Under the pieces are notes generated by a model that did not search any database, was not told where the DNA came from, and saw only the letters and a list, made by a program, of their open reading frames with translations. Below are positions 51,158 through 58,232 of a stretch of 64,000 nucleotides of DNA, one piece after another. The translations under genes were made by a program, and so were the position numbers. Source of the stretch: Streptomyces atratus (GTDB lineage: Bacteria; Actinomycetota; Actinomycetes; Streptomycetales; Streptomycetaceae); NCBI RefSeq assembly GCF_900119365.1, contig NZ_FPJO01000013.1:124001-188000 (forward strand), given 5' to 3'. Each line of letters begins with the position of its first letter. The first letter of the stretch is position 1.

Positions 51158-52011
51158 AGCATCAGCTCCGATCGGCGGCGCGGGTTGATCCGCTCCCGCC
51201 AGGCGCCGGCGAGGCCCGCCAGCGCGAGGGTCGGTATCACCAGGAACAGGCCGGGGAAGAGCGTCGGCCACCAGTCCCCGGCGAGGAGCGAACCGCGCGC
51301 CGTCTGCACGAGATTGCCCAGGCTCGCCTGATGGGTGGGCAGCCCGAGTCCCAGGAAGGAGAGCGCGGACTCGTGCCACATGGCGTGCGGCACCATCAGC
51401 ACGGCCGCCAGGCCCGCCTGCGGAAGCACCGCGGGCAGCAGATGCCGGACGACGACCCGTCCGCGCGAGGCCCCGCCCGAGATCGCCGCGTCGATGAACG
51501 GACGCGAGCGCAGCGACAGCACTTCGGAGCGGACGATCCTGGCCGTGGAGAGCCAGTGGGTGAGCGCGACGGAGACGATCACCGGGCCCACGCCGGGCCG
51601 GAACATGGCCACGATGAAGATGCCGAGCAGCAGATGCGGTACGGAGGAGAAGGTGTCCACGAGCCGCATGACGACTCGGTCGGTCCATCCCCCGAACGCC
51701 GCGGCCAGCGCGCCGACCGCGGTCCCGATCACGGTCGCGGTGAGCCCGGCGACGACGCCGACGAGCAGCGAGACGCGGAGCCCGTAGACGCAGCGCAGCA
51801 GCAGATCGCGCCCGACGTCGTCGGTGCCGAACGGGTGCTCCCAGGACGGTGGCCGGAGCCTGGCCGCGAGGTCGACGGCCTGCTGGTCGAGCTGGACCAG
51901 CGGCGGTACGAGCAGGACCGCGAGCAGCACCGCGGCGACGATCCCGGCGGAAGCGATCACGCGGATGCGACGGGTGGTGCGCAGCGGGTGCCCGAGGGCG
52001 GTTTCAGCCAT
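51154..52011 (-). CDS. nikC: Nickel ABC transporter permease (NikC type)
   Basis: A 285-residue permease of the DppC/NikC family. After the first membrane helix (VIASAGIVAAVLLAVLLVPP) it has HPFGTDDVGRDLLLRCVYGL, typical of this family. The EAA loop is in DAAISGGASRGRVVVRHLLP. Six hydrophobic segments are expected. The start, ATG 52009-52011, lies inside the end of nikB (8-bp overlap), which implies translational coupling. Together with NikB it forms the membrane channel of the importer. Confidence 0.88.
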   Translation of the reverse strand: MAETALGHPLRTTRRIRVIASAGIVAAVLLAVLLVPPLVQLDQQAVDLAARLRPPSWEHPFGTDDVGRDLLLRCVYGLRVSLLVGVVAGLTATVIGTAVGALAAAFGGWTDRVVMRLVDTFSSVPHLLLGIFIVAMFRPGVGPVIVSVALTHWLSTARIVRSEVLSLRSRPFIDAAISGGASRGRVVVRHLLPAVLPQAGLAAVLMVPHAMWHESALSFLGLGLPTHQASLGNLVQTARGSLLAGDWWPTLFPGLFLVIPTLALAGLAGAWRERINPRRRSELML

Positions 52012-52996
52012 CGAAGCCCACTCTCGGGTCGGCGATCGCGTACAGCAGGTCGGAGAGGAGGTTGCCGAGGACGACCGCCACGGTGGCCAGCACCGTGAGC
52101 GCGGCCAGCAGCGGGAAGTCGACGGAGGTGGCGGCCTGCACGGTGGCGGCGGCGATGCCCGGCCAGCTGAAGACCGTCTCGACGAGCAGGGCGCCGGTGA
52201 TGAGTTCGGGGACGCGGGAGCCGATGAGGGTGAGCATCGGCAGCATCCCGGAGCGCAGTGCGTGGCCGAGCAGTACGGTGCGTTCGCGCAGTCCGCGGGC
52301 GCGGGCGCCGCGCACCGGGTCCTCGCCGAGCGCGTCCGCGACGCCCTGGCGCACGTAGAGGAAGAACCACGGCAGCTGGGAGATCCCGAGCACGGACGCG
52401 GGGAGCACCAGATGGACGGCGACCTGCCCGGAGGTGACGGTGTCGCTGGCCGCGTCGGTGAGACCGCCGGCCGGGAGCACGTCGAGCTCCAGGGCGAAGA
52501 ACCAGATGGCGAGCAGCCCGAGCCAGAAGGCCGGGGCGGCTTCGAGCGTGTACGCGGCGGAGCTGACGCACCGGTCGAGCAGGCGGCCGGGCCTGCGGGC
52601 GGCCAGTACGCCGAGGCCCGTGCCGAGCAGTACGGCGAAGGCGAAGGCGGTCGCGGCGAGCAGCACGGACCAGCCCAGGCGTTCGCCGATGACATCGGCG
52701 ACCGGCTGGCGCATCACGGCTGAGTCGCCGAGGTCGCCGCCGAGGGCGGAGCTCAGCCAGTTCCACCAGCGGCTCACGAGCGGCTGGTCGACACCGAGGT
52801 TGGCCCGCAGCTGGTCGAGGTTCTCCTGCGACGCGGTGAGCCCGGCGGTGCCGGCGTAGGCCTTGACCGGGTCGAAGGGGGAGGCCGCGGCGACGGCGAA
52901 GACGCCGAACGTCACAACGGCCAGGACGGGGACGGCGAGCAGTGCCCGCCGTCCCGCCATCCTGCCGATCGGCCCCCAGGGGAGGCGCTGGTTCAC
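52004..52996 (-). CDS. nikB: Nickel ABC transporter permease (NikB type)
   Basis: A 330-residue permease of the DppB/NikB family. The family N-terminus AGRRALLAVPVLAVVTFGVF and the region NLGVDQPLVSRWWNWLSSAL are recognisable. The EAA-type loop reads DPVRGARARGLRERTVLLGH, followed by RSGMLPMLTLIGSRVPELIT. GTG 52994-52996 overlaps the nikA stop (GTGA), which I prefer to an upstream Met that would overlap nikA by 37 bp. It pairs with NikC. Confidence 0.88.
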   Translation of the reverse strand: MNQRLPWGPIGRMAGRRALLAVPVLAVVTFGVFAVAAASPFDPVKAYAGTAGLTASQENLDQLRANLGVDQPLVSRWWNWLSSALGGDLGDSAVMRQPVADVIGERLGWSVLLAATAFAFAVLLGTGLGVLAARRPGRLLDRCVSSAAYTLEAAPAFWLGLLAIWFFALELDVLPAGGLTDAASDTVTSGQVAVHLVLPASVLGISQLPWFFLYVRQGVADALGEDPVRGARARGLRERTVLLGHALRSGMLPMLTLIGSRVPELITGALLVETVFSWPGIAAATVQAATSVDFPLLAALTVLATVAVVLGNLLSDLLYAIADPRVGFDG

Positions 52997-54597
52997 TTCT
53001 TCGGCGTCCAGTCCTCGACGTTCCACCACGGGCCGGAAGCCAGTCCGTGGTCGTGCGGTTCTACCTGGGTGGTCAGGGGGCCGAAGCGGTCCTTGACGAC
53101 GTAGAGGTGGTCGATGTGGGTGAGGAAGGTGTAGCCGGGGTTCTTCACCAGTTCGCGCTGGACGGTGTCGTAGGCGGCCTTGCGTGCGGCGCCGTCACCG
53201 CTTCTGCGGCCCGCTTCGAGGGCCCGGTCGACGGCCTCGTTGTCGTACCAGGCCATGTTGTTGAAGCCGTCGCCCGCGAGCGAGGACTTCAGCAGGGTGT
53301 ACTGGTCGAAGTCGGGGTCGGCGGGCGATCCGCCGCCCGCGAGGACCGCGTCCTGCTTCATCCGGGGCTCGATGACCTCCCAGGTCCCGGCCTCGGTGGT
53401 GATGTCGATGCCGGCCTTCTTGGCGTCGGAGGCGTAGGCGAGCGCGTGGTCCTGGCGCAGCTTGTCGCCGGTGAGGTACCAGAGCGGGAAGGCGGCGCGG
53501 ACGCCGTTCCTGGTGCGGATGCCGTCCTTGCCGGGCTTCCATCCGGCGTCGTCGAGGATCTTCTTCGCGGCGGCGAGGTCGTGGGGGCGTTCGGTGCCCT
53601 TGGTGAACCACTGGCTGTCGGTGGGGACGGGCCCGTAGGCCGGCCGGCCCTCGCCGTTGAGGATGGAGTCGACCATGGCCTTCCGGTCGACGGCGACGTC
53701 GAGGGCACGCCGGACGGCGAGATCGCCGGTGACCTCGTTGTGGGTGGGCAGGGTCACGGTGCGGTAGTCGTACGTGGAGGCGGCATAGGTCCGGGTGCCG
53801 CTGCCGCGGGCGAAGCCCTTGGCCAGGTTGGGCGGCAGGATCGCGCCGTCGAGTTCCCCGGAGCGCAGCCGGGTGGCGCGTACGTCGTCGTCCTTGATGA
53901 CCGCCATGGTGAACTTCTTCACCCTGGGCGCGCCGCCCCAGTAGCCGGGGTTGGCCCTGAAGCCGATCTTCTCGCCCTTGGACCACTTGGTGAGCAGATA
54001 CGGTCCGGTGCCTATGGGGCTGGTGGTGAAGGAGCCGGTGTTGACGTCCTGCTTGCCCGCGATGTGTTCGGGCGCGATGGGCAGGACGGTGCGCTGGGCG
54101 AAGGGCGCGTAGGGGTACTTGAGCCTGAAGACGACGGTGTCGTCGCCGTTCGCCTCGACGCTCTTCACCGCGTCGAGTTCGGTGCGGGAGGCGTTGTTGG
54201 TCTTCTTGTCGAGGATGGTCCGGTAGGTGAAGACCACGTCCTTCGCACCGAACGGCTCGCCGTCGCTGAACTTCACGCCCTTGCGGAGCCTGTAGGTGTA
54301 CGTCAGTCCGTCGTCGCTCACCTCGGGCAGGGCGGTGGCGAGTGCGGGCCGCAGCTTCATCCCGGCGTCGAGGGCGAGCAGCCCGTCGAAGATCTTGGAA
54401 TTGCCGTCCTTGCCGTAGCCGAGCAGCGGGCTGAGGCTGTCGGGCTCGTAGGCGATGCCGACCACCACCGAGTCCCCCGCACCCGACCCGGAGCCACCGC
54501 CGTCCGGGCCACCCGGCTGGGAACAGGCCGCCGCGGTCAACGACAGTACGGTCGCCAGTGCCGCGGCGACCGCTCCCCGTATCGATCGGGCCGTCAT
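52993..54597 (-). CDS. nikA: Nickel ABC transporter substrate-binding lipoprotein (NikA type)
   Basis: A 534-residue extracellular binding protein of SBP family 5. The signal ends in the lipobox LTAAAC. Family blocks include ALATALPEVSDDGLTYTYRL, GVKFSDGEPFGAKDVVFTYR and SPIGTGPYLLTKWSKGEKIG. On sequence alone the ligand could be peptides or a metal chelate. The operon order (A-B-C-D-E) and a Nur-box match directly upstream point to nickel, as in the Nur-regulated nik operon of Streptomyces coelicolor. Start ATG 54595-54597 is used; an in-frame GTG three codons earlier is possible. Confidence 0.85.
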   Translation of the reverse strand: MTARSIRGAVAAALATVLSLTAAACSQPGGPDGGGSGSGAGDSVVVGIAYEPDSLSPLLGYGKDGNSKIFDGLLALDAGMKLRPALATALPEVSDDGLTYTYRLRKGVKFSDGEPFGAKDVVFTYRTILDKKTNNASRTELDAVKSVEANGDDTVVFRLKYPYAPFAQRTVLPIAPEHIAGKQDVNTGSFTTSPIGTGPYLLTKWSKGEKIGFRANPGYWGGAPRVKKFTMAVIKDDDVRATRLRSGELDGAILPPNLAKGFARGSGTRTYAASTYDYRTVTLPTHNEVTGDLAVRRALDVAVDRKAMVDSILNGEGRPAYGPVPTDSQWFTKGTERPHDLAAAKKILDDAGWKPGKDGIRTRNGVRAAFPLWYLTGDKLRQDHALAYASDAKKAGIDITTEAGTWEVIEPRMKQDAVLAGGGSPADPDFDQYTLLKSSLAGDGFNNMAWYDNEAVDRALEAGRRSGDGAARKAAYDTVQRELVKNPGYTFLTHIDHLYVVKDRFGPLTTQVEPHDHGLASGPWWNVEDWTPKK

Positions 54598-54631
54598 ACT
54601 CTGCACATCCCTTATTAAAGATCAGATGTTA

Positions 54632-54648
54632 TTGCGAAACTCTCGCAA
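54632..54648. promoter_or_regulatory. Nur box (nickel-responsive repressor site)
   Basis: TTGCGA-AACTC-TCGCAA fits the published Streptomyces Nur consensus TTGCAA-N5-TTGCAA (4 of 6 positions per arm, with symmetric GA/TC changes). It lies 35 bp upstream of the nikA start. Nur, a FUR-family protein, would repress the operon when nickel is plentiful. The arms extend by one more base pair (A/T) on each side. Confidence 0.7.
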
Positions 54649-54698
54649 TTAAACAGCAGGTAAAGGGGTGACCGGTACCCCGCCTGACGCGGGAACGC

Positions 54699-54734
54699 GG
54701 GAGCGGAGGCGCGTGTTCACGCGCCTCCGCTCCC
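54699..54734 (-). terminator. Strong stem-loop after the acyl-CoA dehydrogenase operon
   Basis: GGGAGCGGAGGCGCGTG and CACGCGCCTCCGCTCCC form a perfect 17-bp stem with a two-base gap. It lies 38 bp after the stop of the last acyl-CoA dehydrogenase and before the nik promoter. A smaller hairpin (CCCGCAGCTCTGCGGG) precedes it in the direction of transcription. Confidence 0.85.
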
Positions 54735-54771
54735 AAGTCCCGCAGCTCTGCGGGCCGTTCCCGCTCCTCCG

Positions 54772-55902
54772 TTACGGCGCGGGCAGTTCCATGAGCTCGG
54801 CGATGGTCCCGCGGTGCCGCCCGGCCGTGCCGTACGCGATGGAGTCGGCCTTGGCGCGCTTGAGGTACAGGTGCGCCGGGTGCTCCCAGGTCATGCCGAT
54901 CCCGCCGTGCAGCTGGACGCACTCCTCCGCGGCGTGCACCGCGACCCCCGAGCAGTACGCCTGCGCGACGGCCACGGCCAACAGCGTGTCGGGGCTACCG
55001 GTCGCGAGGGCGTCCGCGGCGTTGCGCGCGGCGGCGCGGGCCGACACGACCTCCAGCCAGAGCTGCGCCATGCGGTGCTTGAGTGCCTGGAACGAGCCGA
55101 CCGGGCGGTTGAACTGGTGCCGTTCACGGGTGTAGCGGACCGTTTCGGTCAGGCACCACTCGGCGATTCCGAGCTGCTCGGAGGCGAGCAGTCCGGCGCC
55201 CGCCAGCAGTCCCCGGCGCACGGCGGCGACCGCTGACGCACCGTCGGCCAGGCGCGTTCCGGCGGCCCCGGCGAGGGTGACGGTGGCGAGCGGGCGGGTC
55301 AGATCGAGCGGCACCAAGGGCTCCACGGCAACCCCTTCGGCACCGGTCTCGACCGCGTACAGGCCGTCGGTTGTCGGCACCAGCAGCACATCGGCAGTGG
55401 CCGCGTCGGCGACGCCGGTCACCGTCCCCTCCACCCGCCCGGCCACGACACCGGCCGGCTGAGCGGCGTCGGGCGCCGGGGCGGCGAACGGCACGGCGAG
55501 GACCGCGACCCTGCGGCCCGCGGCGAGCTCGGCGAGCAGCGCGGCAACCGGTCCGTCGGGCGTCCCCAGCGCGAGGAGCGTCTGTGTGGCGACGACCGCA
55601 CCGGTCAGATAGGGCGCGGGTGTGACGGCGCGGCCCAGCTCCTCCAGCACCACCGCGGCCTCACGATGGCTCGCGCCCTGCCCGCCGAGCTCCTCCGGCA
55701 CCAGCAGCCCCGCGGCGCCGATGCCGGCGGCGAGGGCCTTCCAGAGCCGCGGGTCGTACGGCGTGCCGGACTCGACTCGGGCGAGCACCGCCGGCGCGTC
55801 GCTCCGGTCGGCGAGCAGCGCACGCACCGCTGCCCGCAGGTCCTCCTCGGCCTCCGAGTACAGCAGATCGGGCGCCTGGGTCTCTTCGGTCGGTGCGGTC
55901 AT
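54772..55902 (-). CDS. Acyl-CoA dehydrogenase, small partner subunit
   Basis: A 376-residue acyl-CoA dehydrogenase-family protein. N-terminal helical domain: LRAAVRALLADRSDAPAVLA. C-terminal FAD-binding segment: RHQFNRPVGSFQALKHRMAQ, then CVQLHGGIGMTWEHPAHLYL. The region where the catalytic Glu usually lies is altered, and the middle domain is alanine-rich and diverged. It is coupled by ATGA overlap to a second dehydrogenase gene. Such pairs form heteromeric enzymes that oxidise CoA esters of branched or steroid-like acids in actinobacteria. The substrate is not known here. Confidence 0.82.
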   Translation of the reverse strand: MTAPTEETQAPDLLYSEAEEDLRAAVRALLADRSDAPAVLARVESGTPYDPRLWKALAAGIGAAGLLVPEELGGQGASHREAAVVLEELGRAVTPAPYLTGAVVATQTLLALGTPDGPVAALLAELAAGRRVAVLAVPFAAPAPDAAQPAGVVAGRVEGTVTGVADAATADVLLVPTTDGLYAVETGAEGVAVEPLVPLDLTRPLATVTLAGAAGTRLADGASAVAAVRRGLLAGAGLLASEQLGIAEWCLTETVRYTRERHQFNRPVGSFQALKHRMAQLWLEVVSARAAARNAADALATGSPDTLLAVAVAQAYCSGVAVHAAEECVQLHGGIGMTWEHPAHLYLKRAKADSIAYGTAGRHRGTIAELMELPAP

Positions 55903-57086
55903 CGGGCCAGGTCCTTCCAGGCGACGTCCTTGTCGTTGCGCGGCTCGGCGGGCAGGCCGAGAACACGCTCGGCAACGATGTTGAGCAGCACCTCGCTGGT
56001 GCCGCCCTCGATGGAGTTGCCCTTGGAGCGGAGATAGCGGTAGCCGGCGTCCCGTCCGGTGAAGTCGACCAGCTCCGGCCGGCGCATGGTCCAGTCGTCG
56101 TACAACATCCCTTCGTCGCCGAGCAGTTCGACCTCCAGTCCGCTGATCTCCTGGTTGAGCCGGGCGAAGGCGAGCTTCATTCCGGAGCCTTCGGGACCGG
56201 GCTGTCCGGCGACGAGCTGCTGACGCAGCCGGGTGCCGGTGAGCCTGGCCACCTCGGCCTCGACCCAGAGGGTCAGCAGACGCTGGTGGAGGTCGTGGGT
56301 GCGCAGTTCGGGACGTTCGCGCCAGGTGCGGGCGACCGGGCCGATCATGCCGCCCTCGCGCGGGATGCGTGACCCGCCGATGGAGACCCGTTCGTTCATC
56401 AGCGTGGTCTGCGCGACCTTCCAGCCCTCGCCGACGGGGCCGAGGCGCCTGCTGTCGGGGATGCGTACGCCGGTCAGGAAGACCTCGTTGAACTCGGCCT
56501 CACCGGTGATCTGGCGCAGCGGCCGCACCTCGACGCCGGGGTCGGTCATGTCGCAGATGAAGTAGCTGATGCCGCGGTGCTTGGGCAGGTCCGGGTCGGT
56601 GCGGGCGATGAGGATCGCCCAGCGGGCCAGGTGGGCACTGGACGTCCAGACCTTCTGCCCGTCGATCACCCAGTCCTCGCCGTCGCGGACGGCGCGGGTG
56701 CCGAGGGCGGCGAGGTCGGAGCCGGCGCCCGGTTCGCTGAAGAGCTGGCACCAGACCTCCTCGCCGACCCACAGCGGCCGCAGGAAGCGCTGTTTCTGCT
56801 CATCGGTGCCGACGCCGAGGATGGTGGGGGCGGCCATGCCGAGGCCGATCCCGATCCGGCGCGGGTCGTTGTCGGGGGCGCCGGCCGCGGCGAGTTCGGC
56901 GTCGACGACGGGTTGCAGGGAGCGAGGCGCGTCGAGGCCGCCGAGTCCGGCCGGGTAGTGCACCCAGGCCAGTCCGGCGTCGAAGCGGGCCTTGAGGAAG
57001 TCGGTGCGGCCGGTGGTGGCCGGGGGGTGTGCGGCGAGCAGGTCCTGGGTGCGGCGGCGGAGTCCGGCCGCGTCGGGCACGGTCAT
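55899..57086 (-). CDS. Acyl-CoA dehydrogenase, catalytic partner subunit
   Basis: A 395-residue acyl-CoA dehydrogenase. It has the FAD/substrate motif CQLFSEPGAGSDLAALGTRA, DWVIDGQKVWTSSAHLARWA, and the C-terminal KGNSIEGGTSEVLLNIVAER with the likely catalytic Glu. The length and both motifs are normal. ATG 57084-57086 overlaps the stop of the oxidoreductase gene, and its own stop overlaps the next dehydrogenase start. The two dehydrogenases probably form one heteromeric enzyme acting early in a beta-oxidation-type pathway for an unusual acid. Confidence 0.88.
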   Translation of the reverse strand: MTVPDAAGLRRRTQDLLAAHPPATTGRTDFLKARFDAGLAWVHYPAGLGGLDAPRSLQPVVDAELAAAGAPDNDPRRIGIGLGMAAPTILGVGTDEQKQRFLRPLWVGEEVWCQLFSEPGAGSDLAALGTRAVRDGEDWVIDGQKVWTSSAHLARWAILIARTDPDLPKHRGISYFICDMTDPGVEVRPLRQITGEAEFNEVFLTGVRIPDSRRLGPVGEGWKVAQTTLMNERVSIGGSRIPREGGMIGPVARTWRERPELRTHDLHQRLLTLWVEAEVARLTGTRLRQQLVAGQPGPEGSGMKLAFARLNQEISGLEVELLGDEGMLYDDWTMRRPELVDFTGRDAGYRYLRSKGNSIEGGTSEVLLNIVAERVLGLPAEPRNDKDVAWKDLAR

Positions 57087-58051
57087 CGGGCGGCTCCTGC
57101 CGGGAGGACGGCGATCCGGCCGGTGCTGGTGCCGTCGGCGACCCGCTGGACGGCGTCGGCGGCCCCGGGCAGCCCGACGCGTTCGCTGATCAGCGGCTTG
57201 ATGGCGCCCTGCGCGGCGAGCCGGGTGAGCTCGTCGTGGCAGGCGCGGACGGCGGCCGGGTCCTTGGTGTTGTACAGGCCCCAGTGGAGTCCGACGATCG
57301 AGTAGTTCTTGACGAGTGCGTGGTTCAGCGCCGGGGTGGGGATGACGCCGCTCGCGAAGCCGACGACGAGAACCCGGCCCTCGAAGGCGACGCACTTCAC
57401 GGACTTGGCGTAGGCGTCACCGCCGACCGGGTCGTAGACCACGTCGGCGCCGCGGCCGCCGGTGGCTTCCTTGACCGCGGCGACGATGTCCTCGCTGTGG
57501 CGGTCGATCACCAGGTCGCAGCCGAGTTCGGTGGCGGTCCTGGCCTTGCCCGGGCCTGAGACCACGCCGATGACGGTGGCACCGGCGGCCTTGCCCAGCT
57601 GGACGGCGGCGCTGCCGACCCCGCCGGCCGCCGCGTGGACCAGGAGGGTCTCGCCCGCCCGGAGGTGAGCCCTGCGGTGCAGGCCGAACCAGCCGGTCTG
57701 GTAGCCGATGTGCAGGGCGGCGGCCTCGGCGTCGTCCAGGGTGTCCGGTGCGGGCAGCAGCGCCGCCTCGTCCACGACGACGTACTCGGCGAACCCGCCG
57801 TACGGCAGGACGGGGTTGGCGAGTACCCGCCGCCCGTCCGCCGTCCTGCCGCAGATCTCCACGCCGGGTGTGAAGGGCAGTGGCGGCCGCACCTGGTACT
57901 GGCCGCGGCAGAGCAGCGCGTCGGGGAAGTTGATGTTCGCCGCGAGCACCTCGACGAGCACCTGCCCGCCGCCGGGCGTGGGGCGGTCCGTCTCCTCCAG
58001 CCGCATCACCTCGCTCGGCTCGCCGTTCCGGTGCACTCGCCATGCCTGCAT
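57083..58051 (-). CDS. Zinc-independent quinone oxidoreductase (MDR family)
   Basis: A 322-residue medium-chain reductase of the quinone oxidoreductase/NADPH:alkene reductase type. It has no catalytic zinc cysteine set. The NADPH site is ETLLVHAAAGGVGSAAVQLG with the following GATVIGVVS. N-terminal start MQAWRVHRNGEPSEVMRLEE, with GGAGG 6 nt upstream of ATG 58049-58051. It reduces enones, quinones or enoyl-type substrates. It is the first gene of a three-gene coupled operon with the acyl-CoA dehydrogenases, so it may act on a related acyl-CoA intermediate; that is inference. Confidence 0.88.
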   Translation of the reverse strand: MQAWRVHRNGEPSEVMRLEETDRPTPGGGQVLVEVLAANINFPDALLCRGQYQVRPPLPFTPGVEICGRTADGRRVLANPVLPYGGFAEYVVVDEAALLPAPDTLDDAEAAALHIGYQTGWFGLHRRAHLRAGETLLVHAAAGGVGSAAVQLGKAAGATVIGVVSGPGKARTATELGCDLVIDRHSEDIVAAVKEATGGRGADVVYDPVGGDAYAKSVKCVAFEGRVLVVGFASGVIPTPALNHALVKNYSIVGLHWGLYNTKDPAAVRACHDELTRLAAQGAIKPLISERVGLPGAADAVQRVADGTSTGRIAVLPAGAAR

Positions 58052-58166
58052 GAGGGGCCTCCACAACACTGTCGGCATTACCACTGCTCCGGCGCATACT
58101 AAGCGGTCGCTTGCCCCTCTGGGAACAACTCGCCGGTCCCGGTTCCGGCCGGGCCCGGACATGGGT

Positions 58167-58209
58167 GCGCCCGGTCCGGCCCGAAGGAGCTTCGGGCCGG
58201 ACCGGGCGC
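58167..58209 (-). terminator. 20-bp perfect stem-loop after the GH84 gene
   Basis: GCGCCCGGTCCGGCCCGAAG and its exact complement flank a GAG loop. It lies 24 bp after the GH84 stop and also upstream of the oxidoreductase promoter on the same strand, so it insulates the two transcription units. Confidence 0.88.
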
Positions 58210-58232
58210 GGGGACGGTTCCGGGTGCGGGCC

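Noticed and set aside
49489..54597. ABC operon called as a dipeptide/oligopeptide importer
   Set aside because: The protein families fit, but the Nur-box match upstream and the five-gene order favour nickel. Peptide transport remains the alternative.
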